7,397 nt of DNA from an uncultured Collinsella sp. (GTDB taxonomy: Bacteria > Actinomycetota > Coriobacteriia > Coriobacteriales > Coriobacteriaceae), in contig CALHDP010000017.1 in assembly GCA_938023085.1 (NCBI GenBank), positions 1-7,397 of the forward strand, written 5' to 3'. Both the position numbers and the translations under genes were made by a program. The notes beneath the pieces are model-generated. The model did not search any database. It was not told the origin of the DNA and saw only the letters and a program-made list of their open reading frames with translations. Within the stretch, counting starts at the first letter, position 1; every line of letters begins with the position of its first letter. Shown in pieces: positions 1 through 6,170 of the stretch.

Positions 1-28
1 AAAAGGGCGCGTCCATACGGACACGCCC
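1..28 (-). terminator. Intrinsic terminator after ftsZ
   Basis: Read on the minus strand, a 10-bp stem (arms at 28-19 and 14-5) with a GTAT loop is followed directly by TTTT at 4-1, where the window ends. The stem is GC-rich and fully paired in RNA, with one G-U wobble. It begins 26 nt past the ftsZ stop codon. On the plus strand the same hairpin has a C/A mismatch and no following T run, so it serves minus-strand transcription only. It probably ends the cluster transcript after ftsZ. The T tract may continue beyond the window edge. Confidence 0.85.
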
Positions 29-54
29 CTGTGCACAACAATGCAAAGAACGAC

Positions 55-1209
55 TTAGAAGCTACCGCGCTTCAGGAAGTCGGGAAGCTCGAACTGATCG
101 TTGCCGAAGTTAGGAAGCTCGGTGCCACCGACATTGCGGGTCGGAGCGGCCTGAGCCGGGCTCGTGGCAGGAGCGGTGCGCTGCGGCTCAGCGGAGGCAG
201 CGGCCTTGCTCTGAGACTGCTGAGCAGCAAAGAGCTCGTCCTGACGGTTGACGTTGGAGTCGGAGAAGCCCGTAGCGATGACGGTGATACGCACCTGATC
301 GCCCAGGGACTCGTCGACAACGGTACCGAAGATGATGTTGGCCTCGGGGTCGACGGCGTTGGCGACAACGTCGGCGGCGTCGCTGATCTCCTGGATGCCC
401 AGGTCCTTGGAACCGGCGATGGAGAGCAGCACGCGCGTGGCGCCATCGATGGAGCTCTCGAGCAGCGGGCTGGAGATGGCCTGCTGGGCAGCGTCGACGG
501 CACGGGTGTCCCCAGAAGAGGTACCGATACCCATCATGGCGGTACCGGCCTGCTTCATGATGGTCTTAACATCGGCGAAGTCCAGGTTGATGATACCGGG
601 GACGGTGATGAGGTCGGTGATGCCCTGGGTGCCCTGGGAAAGGACGCCATCGGCAATCGCGAAGGCCTCGAGCATGGTGGTCTTCTTCTCGGCGATGTCG
701 AGCAGCTTATCGTTAGGGATGACGATCATGGTGTCGACGCAATCGGAGAGGGTCTTAATGCCCTCCTCGGCGCTCTTCTTGCGCTTGCGGCCCTCGAAGG
801 TGAAGGGCTTGGTCACGACGGCGACGGTCAGCGCACCGACCTCGTTCATCGCGATATCGGCAACGATGGGAGCAGCGCCGGTACCGGTGCCACCGCCCTC
901 GCCGCAGGTGATGAACACCATGTCGGCGCCAGCGAGCGCCTCGGCAATGTCGTCGCGGGACTCATCGGCAGCCTTGCGGCCAACCTCGGGGTTGGCGCCG
1001 GCGCCCAGGCCGCGGGTAAGGTCGGTGCCGATGTGCACCTTGATATCGGCATCAGAGATCGCGAGTGCCTGAGCATCGGTGTTGATGGCAACAAACTCGA
1101 CGCCGCGGATGCCCTCTTCGATCATTCGATTGACCGCGTTGGTACCGCCGCCGCCGACGCCGACCACCTTAATGACGGCAAGGTAGTTGTTGATCTCTGT
1201 CTCGTGCAT
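55..1209 (-). CDS. ftsZ: Cell division protein FtsZ (tubulin-like GTPase)
   Basis: FtsZ is the tubulin-like GTPase that polymerises into the cytoplasmic Z ring at the division site. The 384-residue product has the nucleotide-binding GGGGTNAV (19-26), the tubulin signature GEGGGTGTG (103-111) and the T7 synergy loop NLDFADV (208-214), whose D210 and D213 complete the GTPase site of the neighbouring subunit. After the globular domain (to about 320) comes a short Ala/Gln/Ser/Pro-rich linker. The end is a conserved C-terminal peptide, ELPDFLKR (374-381), the usual binding site for FtsZ partners such as SepF. A second ELPNF copy lies at 364-368. The start at 1209 is chosen because GGAGG sits 6 nt upstream. 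An in-frame ATG at 1239 would add ten residues but has no good ribosome binding site. It is the last gene before the terminator, and no ftsA precedes it, as is usual in Actinomycetota. Confidence 0.98.
   Translation of the reverse strand: MHETEINNYLAVIKVVGVGGGGTNAVNRMIEEGIRGVEFVAINTDAQALAISDADIKVHIGTDLTRGLGAGANPEVGRKAADESRDDIAEALAGADMVFITCGEGGGTGTGAAPIVADIAMNEVGALTVAVVTKPFTFEGRKRKKSAEEGIKTLSDCVDTMIVIPNDKLLDIAEKKTTMLEAFAIADGVLSQGTQGITDLITVPGIINLDFADVKTIMKQAGTAMMGIGTSSGDTRAVDAAQQAISSPLLESSIDGATRVLLSIAGSKDLGIQEISDAADVVANAVDPEANIIFGTVVDESLGDQVRITVIATGFSDSNVNRQDELFAAQQSQSKAAASAEPQRTAPATSPAQAAPTRNVGGTELPNFGNDQFELPDFLKRGSF
76..120 (-). repeat. Imperfect direct repeat in the 3' end of ftsZ
   Basis: Two 15-bp copies, at 76-90 and 106-120, match at 13 of 15 positions and are spaced exactly 30 nt (ten codons) apart. 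Both are in the ftsZ reading frame, encoding ELPDF (residues 374-378) and ELPNF (364-368). The downstream protein copy is the recognisable FtsZ C-terminal peptide. The upstream copy resembles its core but lacks the following LKR residues. The in-frame ten-codon spacing suggests a small tandem duplication, though convergence cannot be excluded. Confidence 0.6.
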
Positions 1210-1215
1210 GTCGGT

Positions 1216-1220
1216 CCTCC
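1216..1220 (-). promoter_or_regulatory. Ribosome binding site of ftsZ
   Basis: On the minus strand GGAGG is followed by a 6-nt spacer and the ATG at 1209-1207. This is a near-ideal Shine-Dalgarno placement. It decides the start in favour of the protein beginning MHETEINNY rather than the in-frame ATG ten codons earlier at 1239, which lies upstream of this site. Confidence 0.9.
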
Positions 1221-1330
1221 GAACAAAGGTTATAGCCATAGCATGGGTCGACCCCTGCGCACATTAACCTTCAGGTTGAAAGTAAATGCAAAGGTAAACC
1301 GTATTATGGTTGCACATTATGAACGTATCA

Positions 1331-1344
1331 GTCAAATAATTGAC
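1331..1344. repeat. Short inverted repeat GTCAA-N4-TTGAC upstream of ftsZ
   Basis: The plus strand reads GTCAA, four A/T bases, then TTGAC, a perfect 5-bp inverted repeat in the AT-rich ftsZ leader. One arm is also the -35-like TTGACT of the minus strand. The size and symmetry would suit a dimeric DNA-binding regulator. The arms point the opposite way from the CRP/FNR box (TTGAT-N4-ATCAA), so I do not assign it to that family. A repeat this short can arise by chance. Confidence 0.3.
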
Positions 1345-1408
1345 CGTGAAAACCAAACAAACCAGATAAACGGCGTGGTATGGCCCCTCAACAAAGCATC
1401 AACCAGCG

Positions 1409-2665
1409 CTACGAGGTCGGAGCGTTCCTAAATGTATAGTTACCCGGAGAGCGCACATTGATATACGTTACGCCCTCTACCTGCGAAAGCAGCTTGGTGA
1501 CTACGCGCTCCTTCTTGACGATATCGTTCGAATCGCCCAGCGACACCTCAATGCCGTTATTGAGGTTTGCCGAGATGGCTTCGACCGAAGGCGTGGAAAT
1601 ATCCTTGACTTGTCCCAAGAACTCGCTCGAAAAACCACGCACATAATCCAAGCCAGCCTTAACGGCCTTGGAGCTCACTGCCTGGCCGGAAACCGGAGCG
1701 ACATCCGCCGAGACATCAGTCAACAACACCGCGCCATAGTGCTTAGCGAGCGCCAGCGCGGCATCGATTCCGGTCAAGGTATTTGAGCCCTGCCCTGTCG
1801 TGATGACGTTGCCTTGGTCGTCCACTTCGACCGACGTCGACAGTGGGGCGATCCAGGTGTCATCATCCCCGATGGCCCAGGCAAGGTCATCGGAACTGAT
1901 ATAGGCAATTGCGATGACCTTGCGCTCCATCGGCGTAATGATGAGCGTATGCGGGAACTGACGCTGGACATCCACGCCCGAGACCCACGGATTCTGCTTG
2001 AGGTCCTCGGTAATCTGGTCGGGATCGACGTTAAAAAGCGACGTTCCCTCGGGCAAATCGATCAGCTGGATAGCATCGTGCTTCGTCACATGCTCGCTGC
2101 CTTGAATCTGAATATCAGTGGCGGTAAACAATCCAGAGTTGATCACCACGATGGCAACGATGACGAGCACGGCCAAGGCGGCCAGAACGCCGCCCACGAT
2201 TTTGCCTTTGCCTGCAACGACAGAAGCGGCGTCTGATGTTTTATTTACCATCGCCCCAAGTGAAGACAACGGGTTGACGCTTTTTTTACCCGAAGGCTTC
2301 TTGGCGGTAGCCGGCACCGATGTCAGCGAGCGCGGTTTCGATGCGCCCAGCGTGCGACCTGGACGCGGCGCTTTAGTTCCCGTCGAGGGCTTAGGAGTTG
2401 CCATGGGACGGGCGGGTTTGGCGCCCATAACAGGCTTTGACGTCACCGAGGGACGCGAGGACTTTTTTGCGGCCGGACGATTACCGAGCTGCGAGCCGAC
2501 AACCGGACGACTGGTCTGTCGAGCATGCCCGACAGACTTAGAGTGCGCGACGGTATTGCGTTGAGGTTTGGCAGGCGCGCCGGAACGCCCTCCGGCGCGG
2601 CGGAAGGTGGGTTTCGATGCTCTAGAAGCCGAGGAATTTAACTTCCGGTCTGAGCTCGATGCCAT
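1409..2665 (-). CDS. ftsQ: Cell division protein FtsQ/DivIB with long basic cytoplasmic tail
   Basis: FtsQ/DivIB is a bitopic divisome protein that binds FtsB and FtsL and helps control septal peptidoglycan synthesis. The 418-residue product has a cytoplasmic N-terminus of about 155 residues rich in Ser, Pro, Lys, Arg and Ala. One transmembrane helix follows (about 156-178), then an extracytoplasmic POTRA domain (about 180-250, beginning FTATDIQIQG) and the FtsQ beta domain, ending with a family-like INVRSPGNY stretch (402-410). Most homologues are about 250-320 residues; the excess here is the N-terminal tail. From residue 7 to 144 I count 30 Lys/Arg and no Asp/Glu. The start at 2665 has a purine-rich ribosome binding site and lies inside the end of murB, giving a 44-nt overlap. 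Identity rests on the TM-POTRA-beta layout and position between murB and ftsZ. Confidence 0.93.
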   Translation of the reverse strand: MASSSDRKLNSSASRASKPTFRRAGGRSGAPAKPQRNTVAHSKSVGHARQTSRPVVGSQLGNRPAAKKSSRPSVTSKPVMGAKPARPMATPKPSTGTKAPRPGRTLGASKPRSLTSVPATAKKPSGKKSVNPLSSLGAMVNKTSDAASVVAGKGKIVGGVLAALAVLVIVAIVVINSGLFTATDIQIQGSEHVTKHDAIQLIDLPEGTSLFNVDPDQITEDLKQNPWVSGVDVQRQFPHTLIITPMERKVIAIAYISSDDLAWAIGDDDTWIAPLSTSVEVDDQGNVITTGQGSNTLTGIDAALALAKHYGAVLLTDVSADVAPVSGQAVSSKAVKAGLDYVRGFSSEFLGQVKDISTPSVEAISANLNNGIEVSLGDSNDIVKKERVVTKLLSQVEGVTYINVRSPGNYTFRNAPTS

Positions 2666-3533
2666 ACGCCTCCCTCACCTTTCCGTGCACATGTCTGATA
2701 ACCGCGGCAACGTCATCGGCCGAGGCAGTTCCGTTATTAACGATAAAATTAGCGTGAACGGGCGAAACTTCCGCGCCGCCAATCGAAAAACCCTTTAATC
2801 CACAATCCTCGATAAGCTTGCCCACACTCGCATCCTGCGGGTTGCGAAAGACCGACCCGCAGGATGCGCGACCCATGGGCTGCGTACGCTTGCGCCTCGT
2901 CAGGTACCGCTCCATGCGCTCGCGAATGTCGGCCTTGGGCGCCGGTTTAAGCTTGAGCACGCACTCGAGGATGATCTCATTGCGGGGAAGGCTACATTCG
3001 CGGTAGCCCCAAGTGATCTCGGACCCCGCATAATGCTTGATACCGGATGCCGGGTCAAACGTTACGACATCCTCAACCAGCGAGCCAATCCACTCGGTCC
3101 GTGTGCCTGCATTCATAGATATCGCACCGCCGACCGAACCAGGAATGCCAACGGCAAACTCAAGGCCCGAGAGGCTACGCGACAGGGCATCGTTGACCAG
3201 GCGCGCAAACATCACGCCCGCACCGACCGTCAGCGTACAACCGTCATCGGCAACAACCGTGCGCTGAAACTCACGTCCGAGCGAAATGACGGCACCGCGA
3301 TAACCGCCATCGGCAACCAGCAGATTGGAGCCCTTGCCGATGATGACCCACGGCACCTGCTCGCGATCGAGCACCGCCACGGCGCGGCGAAGGGCATGAT
3401 AGCTATGGCACGTCACAAAGAGGTCGGCCTTGCCGCCGATACGATAGCTCGTATGACGCGCAAGGCGCTCGTCCTCGATCACATCCGTGTCGATCATGCC
3501 CGAGAGCGCCATGACGGCGTTAAACAGACCCAT
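2622..3533 (-). CDS. murB: UDP-N-acetylenolpyruvoylglucosamine reductase MurB
   Basis: MurB is the FAD-dependent cytoplasmic enzyme that uses NADPH to reduce UDP-GlcNAc-enolpyruvate to UDP-MurNAc. The 303-residue protein shows the N-terminal SYRIGGKADLF (29-39), the FAD-binding IGKGSNLLVADGGY (65-78) and GIPGSVGGAISMNAG (129-143), and GYRE with R178. It also has CGSVFRNP (225-232), whose S227 matches the catalytic proton-donating serine, and a C-terminal ELRPEVKF, whose E297 matches the conserved catalytic glutamate. Length and the SCGSVF motif fit the type II MurB class seen in Staphylococcus and other Gram-positives. The start follows the murC stop by 5 nt and lacks a strong Shine-Dalgarno (only an AAGAAAG-like purine run), so reinitiation after murC is likely. 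In-frame ATGs at residues 8 and 13 are possible alternatives. Its 3' end overlaps ftsQ. Confidence 0.97.
   Translation of the reverse strand: MGLFNAVMALSGMIDTDVIEDERLARHTSYRIGGKADLFVTCHSYHALRRAVAVLDREQVPWVIIGKGSNLLVADGGYRGAVISLGREFQRTVVADDGCTLTVGAGVMFARLVNDALSRSLSGLEFAVGIPGSVGGAISMNAGTRTEWIGSLVEDVVTFDPASGIKHYAGSEITWGYRECSLPRNEIILECVLKLKPAPKADIRERMERYLTRRKRTQPMGRASCGSVFRNPQDASVGKLIEDCGLKGFSIGGAEVSPVHANFIVNNGTASADDVAAVIRHVHGKVREAYGIELRPEVKFLGF
2669..2680 (-). promoter_or_regulatory. Ribosome binding site of ftsQ, inside murB
   Basis: The minus strand reads AGGTGAGGGAGG, then CGT, then the ATG at 2665. GAGG at 2676-2673 sits 7 nt from the start, while the last GGAGG is only 3 nt away. The site lies within the murB coding sequence, so ribosomes finishing murB pass over it. 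This supports coupled translation of the two genes and supports 2665 as the ftsQ start. Confidence 0.75.
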
Positions 3534-3538
3534 TAGAC

Positions 3539-4957
3539 TTAAGCGTCTTTCTTGGCAGTCAGATACTCAATGAACTCGGGACCGACGGTCGTAACGTCAC
3601 CGGCACCCATAGTGAGCAGCAGGTCGCCCTCGCCCACCATCTGCTCGAGCTCCTGATTGAGCTCAAGACGGCTGGAGCAGTACACGACCTCCTTGCCAGG
3701 ATGCTTGGCGCGCACGGTATCGGCGAGCATCTTAGAGGTGACACCCGGAATGGGCATCTCGCCAGCCGAGAACACATCAATCAGCAGCAGTTTATCGGCA
3801 TTGGCAAATGCATCGGCAAAGTCGTCGCACAGGGCCTGCAGGCGCGAATAGCGGTGCGGCTGGAACACGACGTCGACGTGCTTGTAGCCCAGCGACGAAG
3901 CAGCAGCAAGCGTCGCCTTGATCTCGGTGGGGTGATGGCCGTAATCATCGACCACGGTGATGCCATCGATATCGCCCACGTGGGTAAAGCGACGGCGGAC
4001 GCCCTCAAAGCTCGAGAGCGCCTTGGCGGCGGCGTCGATGTCAAGGCCCAGGACATGGGCGACGGTGAGCACCGCCGTGGCGTTGAGCATGTTGTGGCGA
4101 CCGGGATTGCTCTTGATCTCCACAGCGTGCTCAGTGCCGTCCTCAAAGCGAACGATAAAATCGCTCTGGATGCCCTTGACATCCGGGTGCATGCAGACGA
4201 TGTCGTTGCTCTCGGCAAAGCCGTAGGAAAGCACGTGACGACCCGTCGACTTGGCGAGCTCGACCAGATGCGGGTCCTCACCGCAGACGATGACGGTGCC
4301 GTCCTCGCCCACCAGGCTCATGAATTTGGCGAAAGTTGCCTCGATCTCCTCGATACCCGAGTAGTGATCGAGGTGGTCGGCCTCGACGTTGGTCACGATG
4401 ACCACGTTGGGGTTCAGGAACAGGAAGGAGCTGTCGGACTCGTCGGCCTCGGCGACAAAGTAGTCGCCCGAGCCGTTCTTGCCGTTCGTGTCATAGCCCT
4501 CGACGATGCCACCGATCAAGAAGCTCGGATCCAGACCCATGCGGTCGAGCATGGTGGCGCACATCGAAGACGTGGTGGTCTTGCCATGCGTGCCGGCAAC
4601 AGCGACGGTGGTGTAGCCGTGGCCCAAAGCAGAGAGCATCTTGGCACGGGGCCACACGGGAATACCAAGCTCGCGAGCGCGCACGAGTTCAGGGTTGGAC
4701 TCCGGAATAGCGGTGGAGACAACAACCACGTCGGGCTTGACCTCGTCGATCGTGGCGGCCTCATGGCCCACATGTACCTTCACACCAGCGCGGGTAAGCT
4801 GGCGGATATAGCGTGACGTCTTAAGGTCGGAGCCGGTAACGGCATAACCGCGCTCGTGCAGAACGAGGGCGATGCCGCTCATGCCGGCGCCGCCGATACC
4901 GATAAAGTGGGCGCTCTTAAACTCGGGCGCGGAGGTTGCAGTCTGGGAATCAGCCAT
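3539..4957 (-). CDS. murC: UDP-N-acetylmuramate--L-alanine ligase MurC
   Basis: MurC is the cytoplasmic ATP-dependent ligase that adds L-alanine to UDP-MurNAc, the first stem-peptide step. The 472-residue product has all three Mur-ligase domains. The N-terminal Rossmann fold carries GIGGAGMSG (20-28). The central ATPase has the P-loop AGTHGKTTT (121-129), EADESD (170-175) and TNVEADHLDHY (189-199). The C-terminal part has GRHNMLNA (286-293), DDYGHHPTEI (337-346), QPHRYSR (366-372) and LLTMGAGD (447-454). The GHHPTE form marks MurC rather than MurD, MurE or MurF. I take the ATG at 4957, with AAGGAG 11 nt upstream. A GTG at 4984 would add nine residues but has no good ribosome binding site. It sits 97 nt after murG and 5 nt before murB, whose product is its substrate. 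Confidence 0.98.
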   Translation of the reverse strand: MADSQTATSAPEFKSAHFIGIGGAGMSGIALVLHERGYAVTGSDLKTSRYIRQLTRAGVKVHVGHEAATIDEVKPDVVVVSTAIPESNPELVRARELGIPVWPRAKMLSALGHGYTTVAVAGTHGKTTTSSMCATMLDRMGLDPSFLIGGIVEGYDTNGKNGSGDYFVAEADESDSSFLFLNPNVVIVTNVEADHLDHYSGIEEIEATFAKFMSLVGEDGTVIVCGEDPHLVELAKSTGRHVLSYGFAESNDIVCMHPDVKGIQSDFIVRFEDGTEHAVEIKSNPGRHNMLNATAVLTVAHVLGLDIDAAAKALSSFEGVRRRFTHVGDIDGITVVDDYGHHPTEIKATLAAASSLGYKHVDVVFQPHRYSRLQALCDDFADAFANADKLLLIDVFSAGEMPIPGVTSKMLADTVRAKHPGKEVVYCSSRLELNQELEQMVGEGDLLLTMGAGDVTTVGPEFIEYLTAKKDA

Positions 4958-4968
4958 GTGCTCGTGTA

Positions 4969-4974
4969 CTCCTT
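4969..4974 (-). promoter_or_regulatory. Ribosome binding site of murC
   Basis: AAGGAG on the minus strand precedes the ATG at 4957 by 11 nt, slightly longer than ideal. It lies downstream of the alternative in-frame GTG at 4984 and so argues for the shorter protein. The rest of the 97-nt murG-murC gap (4958-5054) shows no clear -35/-10 pair and no hairpin with a T run, so read-through from murG is the simplest reading. Confidence 0.65.
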
Positions 4975-5054
4975 GCGTAAACACTGCCTGTAACCCGTTA
5001 ACTGTACCGCACCTACCGCATCAGCGCGAGGGCGACCGACGATATCCCGTCTAA

Positions 5055-6170
5055 CTAACGCAAACCCTCTACCGCATCCGCCAGAAGAGCGGCGGCCCTA
5101 TCCTGAGCCAGACCACGCGCCGCCTGACGCATGGCGTCGCGCGCCGCCGCGTCATCGACCAGGTGCAGCAGTTCATCGGCAAAGGCAGAACCGTCGATAT
5201 CGGCATCGGCGCAGAGCACGCCGGCCCCGGCGTCGACCAGATAACGGGCATTGGTGGTTTGGTGATCGGCCGTGGCGTGCGGGTACGGCACGAGCACCGA
5301 AGGCACGGCGAGTGCAGCGATCTCGGCCACGCTCGATGCGCCCGAACGCGAGAGCACCAAATCGGCAGCAGCCAGCATATCGCCCATGTTGTCGATGTAA
5401 GGCTGGACGCGGTAACACTTCGCCTCCTCGGGCGTCAGCGCCAAAGCGCGCTCGGTCTCCTCAAAGCCGTCGGCACCCGTCGAATGCAACACATAGAGGT
5501 TCTTGCGCGAAAGCAGCTCGTTTTTGAGCGAAACCACGCGCTCATTGAGGTGCTGGGCGCCAAGTGAACCGCCAAAGACGAGCAGCAGCGTAGCGTCCTC
5601 GGGAACGCCAAGTGCCTTGCGGCCGCGAGCGCGATCGCCCTCGATCACCGAGCGACGTACGGGGTTGCCGGTCATGAGCACGTGGCCAGGGTCACCTTCG
5701 CGCTCAAAGACCGAACGCGCTGCCGGCACCGAGATGCACACGCGGGCGGCGTGGGAGTTCATCATCTTGTTGGCCAGGCCCGGAACAGAGTTCTGCTCAT
5801 GCAGCAGATACGGAACGCCCGCGCCCTTGCACCACCCCAGCAGCGGAACCTCGACATAGGCACCAAAACCAATGGCGGCATCGGGCTTGCCGACCTTTGA
5901 GAAATGACTGGCGAGCGCACGTTTGGCCTTGTTGACACGCCACAGCGAGGTCAGCGCCGTCCAAGGACGGGAGCGGTCGAAGCCCGTGACCGTAATGGGC
6001 ACAAAATCAAACCCAGCCTCGGGGACCAGACGACCCTCGAGCTTGCGCGACTGGCCCACGAACACAACGTGGTGGCCACGGTCACGCAGTTCTTCGGCCA
6101 AGGCGAGCGCGGGGTTGATGTGTCCTGCCGTGCCGCCGGCTGCAATAGCAACGGTCATTTTATCGGTCAT
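5055..6170 (-). CDS. murG: Lipid II synthase MurG (UDP-GlcNAc transferase)
   Basis: MurG is a GT-B glycosyltransferase at the inner face of the cytoplasmic membrane. It moves GlcNAc from UDP-GlcNAc onto lipid I to give lipid II. The 371-residue protein shows GGTAGHINP (12-20), the GTAGH variant common in Actinomycetota; HEQN (124-127); and GNPVRR (168-173). In the donor-binding half it shows FGGSLGA (199-205), RSGASSVAE (275-283) and PYPHATADHQTTNA (295-308). No transmembrane helix is apparent, as expected for a peripheral membrane enzyme. The start at 6170 is preferred because AAGGGA lies 5 nt upstream. A GTG at 6188 would add six residues and an ATG at 6158 would remove four. With the chosen start it overlaps the end of ftsW by 11 nt, suggesting translational coupling with the polymerase that uses its product. 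Confidence 0.97.
   Translation of the reverse strand: MTDKMTVAIAAGGTAGHINPALALAEELRDRGHHVVFVGQSRKLEGRLVPEAGFDFVPITVTGFDRSRPWTALTSLWRVNKAKRALASHFSKVGKPDAAIGFGAYVEVPLLGWCKGAGVPYLLHEQNSVPGLANKMMNSHAARVCISVPAARSVFEREGDPGHVLMTGNPVRRSVIEGDRARGRKALGVPEDATLLLVFGGSLGAQHLNERVVSLKNELLSRKNLYVLHSTGADGFEETERALALTPEEAKCYRVQPYIDNMGDMLAAADLVLSRSGASSVAEIAALAVPSVLVPYPHATADHQTTNARYLVDAGAGVLCADADIDGSAFADELLHLVDDAAARDAMRQAARGLAQDRAAALLADAVEGLR

Larger units (their letters stand above)
1210..1408 (-). promoter_or_regulatory. ftsQ-ftsZ intergenic region, probable ftsZ promoter
   Basis: These 199 nt separate the ftsQ stop from the ftsZ start. They contain no convincing gene and are clearly AT-rich: 1261-1320 is 33% GC and 1321-1380 is 40%, against GC-rich coding DNA on both sides. 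On the minus strand CATAAT, one base from the -10 consensus TATAAT, occurs twice (1321-1316 and 1308-1303). A -35-like TTGACT lies at 1335-1330, but it is 8 nt from the first CATAAT and 21 nt from the second, so no standard 16-18 nt pair forms. I infer at least one promoter giving ftsZ expression independent of the upstream genes. The exact start site cannot be read from sequence. The small inverted repeat at 1331-1344 may be an operator. Confidence 0.5.

Noticed and set aside
1331..1344. CRP/FNR-type binding site
   Set aside because: The arms read GTCAA...TTGAC, the reverse orientation of the FNR consensus TTGAT...ATCAA, so family assignment is not supported.
31..1431. A 466-codon open frame on the plus strand covering ftsZ
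   Set aside because: It is antisense to an unambiguous FtsZ, and its product is an Asp/Gly/Val/Ala-rich composition artefact with no recognisable domain. Long antisense frames are expected in GC-rich genes with strong codon bias.
3701..4816. A 371-codon open frame on the plus strand covering murC
   Set aside because: Antisense shadow of MurC, with low-complexity Val/Asp/Gly/His-rich translation, no family motif and no cluster context on that strand.
4958..5054. Promoter or attenuator between murG and murC
   Set aside because: The 97 nt hold no credible -35/-10 pair and no hairpin followed by a T run; only the murC ribosome binding site is visible.
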